DNA from: Shewanella chilikensis
GTDB lineage: Bacteria; Pseudomonadota; Gammaproteobacteria; Enterobacterales; Shewanellaceae
Direction: 5' to 3'
Length of the DNA stretch: 38,948 bases
Assembly (NCBI RefSeq): GCF_002836945.1
Contig: NZ_NIJM01000041.1
Coordinates: 1-38,948, forward strand
Shown: positions 25,427 through 35,112 of the stretch, piece after piece
How the letters are laid out: every line of letters begins with the position of its first letter
Numbering within the stretch: the first letter of the stretch is position 1
The notes under the pieces: model-generated
The model's database searches: none
What the model was told of the DNA's origin: nothing
What the model saw: only the letters and a program-made list of their open reading frames with translations
Translations under genes and position numbers: made by a program

Positions 25427-28400
25427 TTAACGCCGACGTCGCAGCAACCCCAGCGACAAGAGCAATAGACTCCAGCCGAGTGAACCACCCGAGTCTGACT
25501 CTTCCAGCGGCGGCTCAGGTGGACTCACAGGGTCAACCCCATCGGACTCCACCTTCAGCATAAAGCTAGTGCTGGCGGCATCACCTGTGTTGAGGCTATC
25601 ACGCACTGTCACAGTGACCTGGGTTTCACCGTGGAAATCTGCCTCCGGGATCAGGTTGAAGCTATCACCGTTAATCTCGGCGCTGATGTGTTCACCACTG
25701 ACCTCCAACAGATTCGGCACCTTATCGGCATCGATATAGGTCACGGCGATACCGTCTATGCGGCCATTTTCGGCAACGCTCATGTCACTGAGAGGTGCTA
25801 GTTGGATATTGCCTTTAACCTGAATCTGATGGCTCAAAGTGCCCGGCTCGCCGCCCTCGAGATCGTAATCCAGTGTCATGGCAAGCGCCTTCCCGGTAGC
25901 GCCGGGTTGAATCGCCGCCTTGAAGCTCAGCTCGACCCGGCTCTGCTCAGGCCCTGAGTAATCAAAGCAGATTACCAGATCGTCCTTAAGCAAGGTATCC
26001 AGGTTATCGAAGCCCAACATCTCATACAGATAGCCATTCTTCGGCCCTGCATCGCTGGACCAGGTACTGTCAAAACCTTCGATAAACACAGCCCCATCGG
26101 CCACATCGGCCCCCAAATTCTGGTAGGCATAGATGATCTCGTACATGCCGGGATGATCGTCGATACCACTGCGCAGTATGGTCTGGAAGTCAAACTCCTG
26201 ACCTGTCTGGCGGTCGGTAACATTATCAAACTCGAGGAACAACAAGTCCCCCAGATCCGGACGCTCTTCCTTGTACTGAGTGGCTATGGTCAAGCCCCAA
26301 GGCTCTTCCCAATGACGGCGGTACTTCATCTCGAAACTGCCACGCCAGAAGGGAGCCAGCGCCTCGTAGAGGAAACCCGGACCTCGGTGCGCGCCCATAT
26401 ACCAGTAGGCAGTATTAAACTGCAGTGCACCCACAGTGTGCATCCGCATATAACCGGCATTGGCCTGGTTGTACACCTTAAACTCGGCGCCCTCTTTATA
26501 GAACAACCAATCGATAGGCACATCGACACTGGTTTGAGAGTCACCAGCCAACCAGTCGGCGTTGGGCTGCATACCAAACTCGCCGAAGAGATCTATGTAG
26601 CCACCTGTGGAGTAGTCATCAATCATAGGTGTGCGACACATGGCATCGTTGAGGTTGGTACTAACCTTGTATTGCCGCTCCACCAAGCGGGTGCTGGGCT
26701 GCAAGCCTGTCAGCGTTAGACCGTTTTCATCGGCAACAATCGCTTCGGCAACCGTAGGATTATTGCTCTTGATGGTCGCCGGCGCCAAACGCATGCCTTC
26801 GGGTAACTTGAGCTGCAGCTCATAGTTGCGATCGCGGGATTCCAGGTTGGCCGCCAGTTTAACGGTAACATCCACCACATCTTCGCTCAGCGCCTTGTCC
26901 TGATTGACGGACCAACTTACGGCATCCTCGCCGCGGCGGATATTGAGGGCACTGAAACCGAACGAGCCTTCAGCGCCAGGGCCGGCACCGAGATCCATAC
27001 CGCCATAGAAGACATCCCCTTGCTTGGCATCGGGAATATTCCAGTTAAGGGTCAACTGATAGTCACCATTGCCATCATGCGATGCCGGGCCATCCAGGCT
27101 CAACATACCGAAATCGTCATCGGCCATGATCACCGCATGGCCGGTCACAGCTTCCACTTCCCCCTTGCCATAGACCATGGCGGTGGCAAACCAATAGGTG
27201 CCGGGGGCCGGGTTTTCCAAGCTACAGAGGTTGTGCTCGGCTTGGCTGGAGGAGAAACACACCAGCTCGGCATCGTATTCTGCCTTGAGCGCCCTGTCAT
27301 CCTGCTCCATCTCCTCTTGCGATGGGATAAAGCCGTTATTGCCGTTGGCATCCCGCCCCAGGATCACAAAGGGGAACACCCCTGAATAACGGGGGTTCAT
27401 CTCCTCAAGCGTACTGGTGCGCTTGGCGCTCTGCACTTCCACCACCAAACGCTTGGCGCCTTCGGGAACCGTGACGGTTTGAATATCCCAGCCCTTCTCT
27501 ATGTATTCCAGATCAAGGAATGGCGCCACGGCTTCCAGAGTGGCAGTTTTTAGTTCAGGCTGCACCGGGCCGTAGAAACGAGGCGTCAGTTGAGCATAGG
27601 CCGAGGTATTCATCTTCAGGGTTTCACTGCCCTGAGCCCGGCTGATCTCCAGGTCCATGGATACCGGCATCTGATCAGCCTTACTGGCCACGACTACCGG
27701 CATATGCAACTCAGGGGAAGTGCTTGACGCTTCAGTGAGTCTGAGCTCACCGTTGAAGAAGGCGTCCTTGTTTTGTACCTGCTGCCAAGGCGCTCCCGGC
27801 TCACCCGGATTGACGTTGGACTCAATCAGCGGCGGCACTTTGGCCTTGATCACCAGGGTCTGACTCTCCCCCTTGGCCAGGGTAAAGTTCTCGGGAGATA
27901 CACTGAGCTCAAAGCCCTGCTCCTTACCCAAAGCCTCGGCACTCCAACTGCCGTCACGGGTGGCAGTAACTGTGCGCATCCAGCTGCAGCTTTGCTCACA
28001 GGCCATTTCCACCATGGAAGGCAAGTTGAGCCAGTTGACTATCCCGCCGTTTTCCGGGTTGGCATTGCGGTAGTTTTCTATGGTCTCATCCATCACCAAG
28101 CCGGTATCGGCCGCGCGGGCAACATTAATGGCACCGGCGCCGGCCATAAAGTGATAGAAAGGCTCCAGCAACTCATAACCTGTATTGAGATACACAGGTC
28201 CGGCTGTCATCATCAGCGCCGACTGCACTTCGGCAGGGGTCCACTCGGGATGCAGCTGCATCAACAAAGTCATGGCACCTGTCACATGAGGCGCCGCCAT
28301 TGAGGTGCCGCTCATAAAGGTCCAGTCGGAGGCATCCGGCGCGCCGGTAAAGGGTTGATCATCGGCGTTGGCAGCGTAAATCTGTACCCCGGGAGCGGTG

Positions 28401-30373
28401 AGATCCGGTACCAGGGTGTTGTTGGTGCGGCTCGGGCCCATTGAGCTGAAAGGCGCCAGGTTATTGGCTTGAGCATCATCAAATAGATACTCGTTGCTGA
28501 AATCCGAGATAGTCGCTATGGCCGTGCCTGGCTCACTGTATCTGACCCAGTTTTTCAGCTTGTATCTGTCGCTCTGCTTTACCTGGATCCCAGGGATCAC
28601 AAAGCTGTCGGCCACCAGATTGTCGACCTGATAGTCCACGTTTTGCAGAATAAAACCACCGGCGCCGCCGGCCGCCACATTCTTGGCCTTGTCCACTCTG
28701 GGAATGTCACCGCGCTCACAGATGACTATCTGGTCATCGCGGAAGGTTCCGGCAGGGAAAGGAGCGTTACAGGAAGCGGCGTTGAAATCATCACTGGGAT
28801 CAGGGTCGGCATAATTTTCAGCCAATACCACCTCACCGGTAATGCTGCCGGAGAAGCTCTTGCCTGCAATAGGCTCGGACGGGCGATAACGCTCGTTGCC
28901 GCCGAAATTGTCTATATGCTTGTTACCGGCTTCCAGCACCCTGTCGTGGGTGGTGGCGCCAACTGTCGTCACCCAGGGAGAGCTGTGATCCGCGCTCCAA
29001 TAGGCACCGGCATTACCTGCGGCAACAGCCACAGAAATTCCCGCCTCACGGGCTGCCAGAAACGCCAGCTCCATAGGGTCGGCCCAAGGAAGAGATTCTG
29101 CGCCACCGATGGAGAAGTTTATCGCATCGACCCCGTCGGCAATGGCATCTTCAAAGGCCGCCAGAATCGCCGACTCGGGACAACCGGCATAGGGATCACC
29201 ACCGTTGCCTGGCCAGCACACCTGGTAAGAGATGATATGCGCCCGCGGCGCGACACCGCTGGTAGCCGGGAAGTTAAAGGGTACATTGACCCCGTCACTG
29301 GTGGCCTCACCTGTTGCAGCCTGCAAAGGCGTATTGTCCAGATGGTTACCTGCTACTGTGCTGGCGGTGTGGGAGCCATGGCCGTTATAGTCCTCACCAT
29401 TGGCCGGACGCACCATGACAGGCGCCCCCCAAGGGTTGGCCTGAAATTCCGGCGCGCCGTAAACATCTGTGATCTCGGGATAGGAATGAACTCCCACCAG
29501 TTTGTTGTTACACAGCTCAGGGCTGTCGACACAATCACCGGTAAACTTGTTGCTGCCAAGCGGATTCAAACGCACATAGTCTTGATCCTCGGCAAAGGCC
29601 GGATGATCTGTGTTAACCCCGGTATCTATGATCCCGACCAGCATACCTTCACCCTTGGCGGCCAGGCCTGTACTCGGGTCCTGGCCAAGCCAGATCCGGT
29701 TGGCGCCGATAAACTCAGGCCCTCTGTCGGTACGCAGTTGGAAAATGCGGTTGGGGGTTATCCGCTTGACGCCGCTCTGGCGGGCAAGAATTTTGGCATC
29801 TTCCTGAGTCATCTCCACCACCATAGCATTGCTGGCAATGGTGAAGCGCTGTTTCAACTGTAGATTGGCACCGGCCTGACGGGCGCGATTGACGAAACTG
29901 TCCTGACGCTTTTCCAGGAAACGGCTGTAAGCCCTGGCATCAGTCGTATTGACACTGACCCGACCTTTGGCGATCAGCGAGCGATTTTTCGGTGCCTTGG
30001 TAGCCGCTAGCCCTGAAATACTGCCGTCATAGGTTGCCAGAGGTTCTTCATTGAGCTGCACTATATAGCTCTGAACGCCACTGACAGATGGATCCGGCTG
30101 AAATATCTGTTCCGGCGTCCGTTGACGCAACACCTGATTAAGCACTCCCGGCTGACCGGCATAGATATCACCTTCAAGACTCGCCTTGCGAGCCTTGTCT
30201 GCCGCCAATACCTGTTCTTTGGTAAAGCTTGGCTGATAGAAATTGCCTTTCCCCACAGGTTGCATCTGAACCTGGGCACTGGCGCTCATCATGCCGCCGA
30301 AATAGAGCGCGGTCAGACTGGCCAACGCCGTCTGACGGAACCGCGTTCCAAGTTGATTATTTGTTATAGTCAT
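25427..30373 (-). CDS. Large S8 serine protease with PA domain and GlyGly-CTERM tail
   Basis: The protein has 1648 residues. A signal peptide ends near ASAQ (about residue 33). An I9-type propeptide follows (QSYIVQLNEE...). The S8 catalytic residues are Asp250 (GIIDTG), His332 (GHGSH) and Ser691 (SGTSMAAPH), with Asn454 (AAGNAG) as the likely oxyanion residue. A PA-type insertion lies between His and Ser (about 500-620). About 900 residues of beta-rich domains follow. The C-terminus is SDSGGSLGWSLLLLSLGLLRRRR split as a Gly-Gly motif, a hydrophobic helix and an Arg cluster: the GlyGly-CTERM signal cut by rhombosortase in organisms with type II secretion. A surface-attached or released protease is expected. 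It is divergent from the solute-binding-type gene. Confidence 0.93.
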   Translation of the reverse strand: MTITNNQLGTRFRQTALASLTALYFGGMMSASAQVQMQPVGKGNFYQPSFTKEQVLAADKARKASLEGDIYAGQPGVLNQVLRQRTPEQIFQPDPSVSGVQSYIVQLNEEPLATYDGSISGLAATKAPKNRSLIAKGRVSVNTTDARAYSRFLEKRQDSFVNRARQAGANLQLKQRFTIASNAMVVEMTQEDAKILARQSGVKRITPNRIFQLRTDRGPEFIGANRIWLGQDPSTGLAAKGEGMLVGIIDTGVNTDHPAFAEDQDYVRLNPLGSNKFTGDCVDSPELCNNKLVGVHSYPEITDVYGAPEFQANPWGAPVMVRPANGEDYNGHGSHTASTVAGNHLDNTPLQAATGEATSDGVNVPFNFPATSGVAPRAHIISYQVCWPGNGGDPYAGCPESAILAAFEDAIADGVDAINFSIGGAESLPWADPMELAFLAAREAGISVAVAAGNAGAYWSADHSSPWVTTVGATTHDRVLEAGNKHIDNFGGNERYRPSEPIAGKSFSGSITGEVVLAENYADPDPSDDFNAASCNAPFPAGTFRDDQIVICERGDIPRVDKAKNVAAGGAGGFILQNVDYQVDNLVADSFVIPGIQVKQSDRYKLKNWVRYSEPGTAIATISDFSNEYLFDDAQANNLAPFSSMGPSRTNNTLVPDLTAPGVQIYAANADDQPFTGAPDASDWTFMSGTSMAAPHVTGAMTLLMQLHPEWTPAEVQSALMMTAGPVYLNTGYELLEPFYHFMAGAGAINVARAADTGLVMDETIENYRNANPENGGIVNWLNLPSMVEMACEQSCSWMRTVTATRDGSWSAEALGKEQGFELSVSPENFTLAKGESQTLVIKAKVPPLIESNVNPGEPGAPWQQVQNKDAFFNGELRLTEASSTSPELHMPVVVASKADQMPVSMDLEISRAQGSETLKMNTSAYAQLTPRFYGPVQPELKTATLEAVAPFLDLEYIEKGWDIQTVTVPEGAKRLVVEVQSAKRTSTLEEMNPRYSGVFPFVILGRDANGNNGFIPSQEEMEQDDRALKAEYDAELVCFSSSQAEHNLCSLENPAPGTYWFATAMVYGKGEVEAVTGHAVIMADDDFGMLSLDGPASHDGNGDYQLTLNWNIPDAKQGDVFYGGMDLGAGPGAEGSFGFSALNIRRGEDAVSWSVNQDKALSEDVVDVTVKLAANLESRDRNYELQLKLPEGMRLAPATIKSNNPTVAEAIVADENGLTLTGLQPSTRLVERQYKVSTNLNDAMCRTPMIDDYSTGGYIDLFGEFGMQPNADWLAGDSQTSVDVPIDWLFYKEGAEFKVYNQANAGYMRMHTVGALQFNTAYWYMGAHRGPGFLYEALAPFWRGSFEMKYRRHWEEPWGLTIATQYKEERPDLGDLLFLEFDNVTDRQTGQEFDFQTILRSGIDDHPGMYEIIYAYQNLGADVADGAVFIEGFDSTWSSDAGPKNGYLYEMLGFDNLDTLLKDDLVICFDYSGPEQSRVELSFKAAIQPGATGKALAMTLDYDLEGGEPGTLSHQIQVKGNIQLAPLSDMSVAENGRIDGIAVTYIDADKVPNLLEVSGEHISAEINGDSFNLIPEADFHGETQVTVTVRDSLNTGDAASTSFMLKVESDGVDPVSPPEPPLEESDSGGSLGWSLLLLSLGLLRRRR

Positions 30374-30561
30374 AGGTCCTCTTTAAGACTCTTGCTTTCA
30401 ATTACACAGAAAATCTGCACTACAGATATAACAAACAAAAACAAACAACTTCGTAGCATTTAGTAACCTTGCAATTACATGCGGATTTATGGGATGCTGA
30501 TGAAACCTGCAACTTTCTTTCGCCGCTTTTGGATTACAAGCCTCTGATATGAAGGTTAAAT

Positions 30562-31503
30562 ATGAAACTGACTTGGGTAATTGCTCTGTTGTTTCTACTA
30601 CAGCCATGGCCGACCAGCGCCAACTGTAATCCAGCAGCCCCTTTAACTTCTGAACCGGCATTGCAGCTGCATCTAACACTGACCAATGATCCCTGGCCTC
30701 CTTTTATTGAGGCCGATGGCAAAGCCGGTTTGGCACTGGAAATAGTTCAGAGCGCCCTGGCGGTTCACTGTTATCGCTTACAGGTGGAGTTAAAGCCCTG
30801 GGCACGGGCACTGAGGTCAGTTAAAGAGGCCAAAACCGATCTGTTGCTGGCCACTTGGCATACGCCGGAGCGAGAGCAAATACTAATGTTTTCAGAGCCA
30901 TATCTGCAAAATCGCCAGCGTTTCATCAAGCGCCGTGGCGATCCCTTTGAATACACTGAGCTCGACAGCCTCAAGGGGAAAAGAATCGGTGTGGTACGCG
31001 GATACAGCTATCAAACCGGTTTTCGCGCCGCGAGCAACTTTATTCGCGTACCCAACAACAGTCTGGAGTCCAGTCTGAAGATGTTGGCAGTGGGACGTTT
31101 GGATTTGACTCTGGAGGATGAAATTGTCGCCACAGATACATTCTGGCGTCTGCAACAGGAAGATAGCTTCGACTTTACCGGTCCACCACTGGATATTCGC
31201 AACCTGCACCTTAGCACCAGTCGCCTTCATCCCCATGGCGCCAAGTTGATAGCCGAGTTCAATCAAGGGCTGGAGACAATCAAAAAAAACGGCGAGTATG
31301 CCAAAATACTCGCCAAATATGGGGCAATTCTACAAGGACGCCAGGCGCCGCCGGTACTGCATCTCGATGGCGCCATGGCAAAGTGGATTAGGGATGAGAA
31401 TCTGGCCGGAGTGCTCTGCTTCAGTCAAGAGTGGCCAACATCTCATCCGAGTAATCCTGCAGGCTCTCGCCGCTGCGAACCTTGGCGATATAGTCAGGGT
31501 TAG
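30562..31503 (+). CDS. Periplasmic solute-binding protein family 3 (SBP_bac_3), C-terminus extended
   Basis: The protein has 313 residues. A signal peptide (MKLTWVIALLFLLQPWPTSA) is followed by a family-3 solute-binding domain (LTLTNDPWPPFIEADGKAGL, LLLATWHTPEREQILMFSEP, LKGKRIGVVRGYSYQTG, NGEYAKILAKYG). The domain ends near residue 255. The last 50 or so residues are not typical of the family, and the final 83 bases overlap the convergent OYE gene. No ABC permease gene is nearby; the protein could act with distant partners or as a stand-alone sensor protein. AAGG precedes the ATG by seven bases. Confidence 0.82.
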   Translation: MKLTWVIALLFLLQPWPTSANCNPAAPLTSEPALQLHLTLTNDPWPPFIEADGKAGLALEIVQSALAVHCYRLQVELKPWARALRSVKEAKTDLLLATWHTPEREQILMFSEPYLQNRQRFIKRRGDPFEYTELDSLKGKRIGVVRGYSYQTGFRAASNFIRVPNNSLESSLKMLAVGRLDLTLEDEIVATDTFWRLQQEDSFDFTGPPLDIRNLHLSTSRLHPHGAKLIAEFNQGLETIKKNGEYAKILAKYGAILQGRQAPPVLHLDGAMAKWIRDENLAGVLCFSQEWPTSHPSNPAGSRRCEPWRYSQG

Positions 31504-32464
31504 CAATAAAGGGGCGGCCTATGGCGATCAGGTCAAAACGCCCGGCAGCAATCGCCTCGGCGGCCGTTTCCGGGCTGTAACCACCCACACCCACCAGATT
31601 GCCCTGGTAGTAACGGCGCATGTAATCCGATACCCGGCCATCAAGGAAGTCGAAGCGCATGCTGTCGTCAAACATGCCCTCGTGCAGATAGGCCAATCGG
31701 CGGCAGCCAAGCTCGGCGAGCAGATAATCAAACACCTGACGGTCACGGGGATCGGCACTCATATTAAAGTATGCCCCGGGTGACAAACGCAGCGCCGTGC
31801 GATCTGCACCTATGGCGGCTATGGTGGCATCCACCACTTCCAGGGCAAAGCGGCTCATGTTTTCAGGCGTTTGGCCGTACTCATCTTCACGTCGGTTGCT
31901 GTCGTAATGCAGGAACTGATCGATAAGATAACCGTTGGCACCGTGGATCTCCACACCATCGAAACCGGCCTCAATGGCGTTTTCTGCCGCCTTGGCGTAA
32001 TCACGCACCAGTTCGGCAATCTCGGCCTTGCTGGCCGCCTTTGGAGTTTGGTAGCTCAGCTCGCGCATTCTCGGCACTGTACCTTCAACGCCCACGGCAG
32101 ATGGTGCCAACACATGTTCACCATTAAAGAAGTGCGGATGCGCTACCCTGCCTGTGTGCCACAGCTGGGCAAAAATCTTGCCGCCCTTTTCATGCACGGC
32201 ATCGGTTACCCGGCGCCAACCGGCAATCTGAGCCTGAGTGAAGAGCCCTGGAGTGTTGGGATAGCCCTGCCCATCCGGGCGAATGATGGTGGCTTCACTG
32301 ATGATCAGCCCAGCCTCGGCGCGGCGGGCGTAGTAAGCCAACATGGCATCTGTCGGCACCAAATCGGCATCGGCCATACAACGGGTGAGCGGCGCCATCA
32401 AAAAGCGGTTATTGAGTGTGATGCTGTCATTGAGACGATACTGTTCAAACAAGTTCTGGTACAT
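31421..32464 (-). CDS. Old Yellow Enzyme family flavin oxidoreductase (NemA-like alkene reductase)
   Basis: The protein has 347 residues, typical for the OYE/NemA class. It is an FMN enzyme that reduces electron-poor alkenes such as enones and maleimides with NAD(P)H. FMN-barrel start MAPLTRCMA, the substrate-anion pair in HGANGYLIDQFLHYDSNRRE, the QLWHTGRVAHP segment and the late ETAAEAIAAGRFDLIAIGRP with FIANPDY are all present. It is divergent from a TetR gene with three shared operator-like palindromes between them, suggesting induction by reactive electrophiles through that repressor. Confidence 0.93.
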   Translation of the reverse strand: MYQNLFEQYRLNDSITLNNRFLMAPLTRCMADADLVPTDAMLAYYARRAEAGLIISEATIIRPDGQGYPNTPGLFTQAQIAGWRRVTDAVHEKGGKIFAQLWHTGRVAHPHFFNGEHVLAPSAVGVEGTVPRMRELSYQTPKAASKAEIAELVRDYAKAAENAIEAGFDGVEIHGANGYLIDQFLHYDSNRREDEYGQTPENMSRFALEVVDATIAAIGADRTALRLSPGAYFNMSADPRDRQVFDYLLAELGCRRLAYLHEGMFDDSMRFDFLDGRVSDYMRRYYQGNLVGVGGYSPETAAEAIAAGRFDLIAIGRPFIANPDYIAKVRSGESLQDYSDEMLATLD

Positions 32465-32541
32465 GGTTCCTGCCCTTGGCGAATTAACGGCTCAGTCACT
32501 GGCATTCGCCTTATTCAGAGCCTGAGGAGCTGAGCCCCTAT

Positions 32542-32557
32542 TTGAATGTTCGTTCAA
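32542..32557. promoter_or_regulatory. TetR operator-like palindrome 1
   Basis: TTGAATGTTCGTTCAA has perfect 5-base outer arms (TTGAA/TTCAA) around six bases. It is the first of three such sites between the OYE and TetR genes. Confidence 0.7.
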
Positions 32558-32568
32558 GATAAAGATTG

Positions 32569-32584
32569 TTGAATGATCATTCAA
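32569..32584. promoter_or_regulatory. TetR operator-like palindrome 2 (perfect)
   Basis: TTGAATGATCATTCAA is an exact 16-base palindrome, centred 27 bases from site 1. It is probably the highest-affinity site of the three. Confidence 0.8.
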
Positions 32585-32591
32585 GCCTTTT

Positions 32592-32607
32592 TTGAACAAA
32601 TATTCAA
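32592..32607. promoter_or_regulatory. TetR operator-like palindrome 3
   Basis: TTGAACAAATATTCAA repeats the TTGAA-N6-TTCAA pattern, centred 23 bases from site 2 and about 40 bases upstream of the TetR start codon. Confidence 0.7.
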
Positions 32608-32647
32608 ATTGCAGTAAACTCGGCGCATCACAGTGGGAAATCATCTT

Positions 32648-33229
32648 ATGAGAAACGCCGAATTCGATCGCGAGAAAGTGCTGCGTAGCGCCATGAATGC
32701 CTTTATGGCCAAGGGTTACAGCAAGACGAGCATGCAGGATCTGACCCGGGCAACCGGCTTGCATCCGGGGTCTATCTATTGTGCCTTTGACAATAAGCAC
32801 GGGCTGTTTCTGGCGGCAATTGATCAGTACCACGCCGATCGCGAGCAGCAGTTGCAGGGCTTTTTCCCGGCCGAGGGTTCACGACTCGAGTGCCTGCGGC
32901 GTTATCTGGACAACATAGTCAGCGAGTGCCTCAGCTGTGATGCCAGTCAGGCCTGCCTTTTGGTCAAGGCCTTGAGCGAAGTGGGTGAGCAAGATCTGGC
33001 TGTACAACAGAGAGTGAGCCAACATCTACAGCAATGGCAAACGGCGTTGCAGCAGATACTGCAGCAGGCCCAGGTGCAAGGTGAACTGGGCGCCGATAAA
33101 GATCCGGCGCAGCTGACCCGGTTTCTGATGATGGGTATTTATGGCCTGCGCACTTATGCCCATACTCATCCGAGCGCCGATGAACTCAGTGCCCTGGCAA
33201 CAGAGCTGTATGAGCATCTGAGTCTCTGA
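32648..33229 (+). CDS. TetR/AcrR-family repressor
   Basis: The protein has 193 residues from the ATG at 32,648 (GGGA 9 bases upstream); a GTG 15 bases earlier is also in frame. The N-terminal helix-turn-helix is clear (FMAKGYSKTSMQDLTRATGL, HPGSIYCAFDNKHGLF). The ligand domain contains three cysteines close together (SECLSCDASQACLLV). Because it is divergent from an OYE reductase, it probably represses that gene and itself. The cysteines allow, but do not prove, electrophile sensing as in NemR. Confidence 0.88.
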   Translation: MRNAEFDREKVLRSAMNAFMAKGYSKTSMQDLTRATGLHPGSIYCAFDNKHGLFLAAIDQYHADREQQLQGFFPAEGSRLECLRRYLDNIVSECLSCDASQACLLVKALSEVGEQDLAVQQRVSQHLQQWQTALQQILQQAQVQGELGADKDPAQLTRFLMMGIYGLRTYAHTHPSADELSALATELYEHLSL

Positions 33230-33275
33230 GCCAGCCGCAAGCCTTGAGCGCCCAAGGCGCCTCCGCACTTCAGCA

Positions 33276-34850
33276 TCACTGGGCCTTGAAGCCTATCCGA
33301 AAGCCACCCCAGTGTTTGCCCTTAACATAAATGGGCACAGAGAGATCGTGCATCACCTCGCCCGTGTCACGCTTATAGGTCTGCAGCAGCACCGGCTCTG
33401 TGTGCTGGCCGCAGCGGATCCCTGTGGGGTCGTTGAACAATCTCTTGGTGCGGTTTTGCAGCATATCCCGCTCCCTATCACCGGTCAGCGGCTGGCAGAA
33501 ACGCTGATTGTGAGTAGGAAAGTAGCCCTTCTTATCGACCGCACCTGCGTAAATCACCTCCCGGTGACGCTCCAGTATCGGTTCCTGCAAGGCCGGAAAG
33601 TGCTTGTCGGTAAAACCGTCAAAGGCGGTGTTGTATTTGGGCGGCTCTGTCGCCGCTATCGGCCGATATTGCGGCGAAAACAGCTGCTGCTCAGTAAACT
33701 TGCCTTCCACCAAGGCTTGCTCCAGCGCCTGGGCGCAAGCCTTGGCGGCCTGCTGCGCTTCTTTGAGAATAAGCTGATCGAAACTGCCGGTATCCCAATG
33801 CGAAAGCGCCCGGAACATTCCCTCTGTGGTCTGCGACAGCCCAAAGGCCTGACGGGAGATCTGCTCGCTGCGATGACCTGTATCTGTCAGCGACTCGCTG
33901 ATATGGGTAATGGCATTGGAAATATCCGCCGTAGTGCCGCGATATTCACGTAAAGCCGCCTCAACCTGCTCTAGCGCCTGCGCCGAATCCTCGACACCCG
34001 AAGCGATACTGTCAAACCTCTGCTCCAGTGAATTCATGGCATCCACGGCGCCGGCCGTTTGGCTAACCACCTGATTCATTAGCTGTGAGGTGCCATCGGT
34101 CAGCTCTCTTATCTGGGTCAACATGGCGGCAATATTCTGGGTAGCCTCTGCGGTCTTGGCCGCCAAACTGCGCACCTCATCGGCCACCACGGCAAAGCCC
34201 CTGCCCGCCTCTCCGGCCCTGGCGGCTTCAATGGCGGCATTGAGCGCCAACAGATTGGTCTGGGCGGCAACACTGTCAATCACTTCGGTAATTTTGCCTA
34301 TGGCATCGGCCTGCGCCTTGAGTTGTCCCACGCCGGAGGCGGCCTTGTCAACATCCAGGCTCAAGGCTTCAACCGCACGAAAACCACTGGCGGCATACTG
34401 ACGCCCTTCCATGCTGACACTGCGCGATGCCTGTGCCTGATTGAGCACCACTTCGGCATGTTCACTCAAAGCCACGGTAGTATGACTCAGCTGATTAGCC
34501 GCCACGGCAATTTGCCCGGCTTGCTGGCCGCTGGAGTCCAGAGTGAGCTTGAGCTGGTCAACAAAGTGGGACACTTCGGCAGCGCCGATAGCAATACGAC
34601 TGGCATCCCGGCCCAGTTGCTGCGCCGCCTTGTCATCACTTGCGCCCTCACTGGATGCTTGCTTGGCGCTTTGGACCACGGGGCGGGAAGCCCAGCGCAG
34701 CGCCAATACAGGGCCAAGAAGCGCAAGACACCATCCAAGCAGTGAAAGTAATAGATTGTCAGCACTTAAAGCCAGCTGAGCGCAACCCAGTGCCAGCGCC
34801 CCGAGCAGCAACCCCGCCAGCATAGGCAAAATACGGTTTTTCTCAGACAT
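33276..34850 (-). CDS. Methyl-accepting chemotaxis protein with C-terminal sensor-like domain
   Basis: The protein has 524 residues from the ATG at 34,850, which has AAGGGAGG upstream; the frame runs 66 codons further without support. Two membrane helices near the N-terminus (about residues 8-28 and 33-50) have almost no periplasmic loop. The signalling hairpin [20 protein letters not shown] is present with flanking coiled coil. After it comes a C-terminal domain of about 120 residues ([45 protein letters not shown]), a type seen in other proteobacterial MCPs. With no periplasmic sensor, ligand detection is probably cytoplasmic through this domain. Confidence 0.9.
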   Translation of the reverse strand: MSEKNRILPMLAGLLLGALALGCAQLALSADNLLLSLLGWCLALLGPVLALRWASRPVVQSAKQASSEGASDDKAAQQLGRDASRIAIGAAEVSHFVDQLKLTLDSSGQQAGQIAVAANQLSHTTVALSEHAEVVLNQAQASRSVSMEGRQYAASGFRAVEALSLDVDKAASGVGQLKAQADAIGKITEVIDSVAAQTNLLALNAAIEAARAGEAGRGFAVVADEVRSLAAKTAEATQNIAAMLTQIRELTDGTSQLMNQVVSQTAGAVDAMNSLEQRFDSIASGVEDSAQALEQVEAALREYRGTTADISNAITHISESLTDTGHRSEQISRQAFGLSQTTEGMFRALSHWDTGSFDQLILKEAQQAAKACAQALEQALVEGKFTEQQLFSPQYRPIAATEPPKYNTAFDGFTDKHFPALQEPILERHREVIYAGAVDKKGYFPTHNQRFCQPLTGDRERDMLQNRTKRLFNDPTGIRCGQHTEPVLLQTYKRDTGEVMHDLSVPIYVKGKHWGGFRIGFKAQ

Positions 34851-35112
34851 GCAGCCTCCCTTCCTATCCTTATTGTTGGTTTGTACCAAATAAGGGATCC
34901 TTGAGTTTTCAGCATAACCCAAAGCACGGCGCTCTGCCGAATTGGACATAAGTCTATAGCGAGGTAATGAGCTTCTACGGCCGGAGACGGTAAGCATGAT
35001 CAGGCGTGGCTTCACACTGCCGGCAGCCCGATGGGCCGACAGGTGCATTTAGTGCGGGAAAGCTGCTAGAATCTGCCACTCTTTTTCAACGCATTGATGA
35101 GACATTGCAAAG

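Noticed and set aside
28643..29863. A 406-residue plus-strand frame within the large S8 protease
   Set aside because: It lies fully antisense to strongly conserved catalytic-domain sequence; long mirror frames are common in GC-rich genes.
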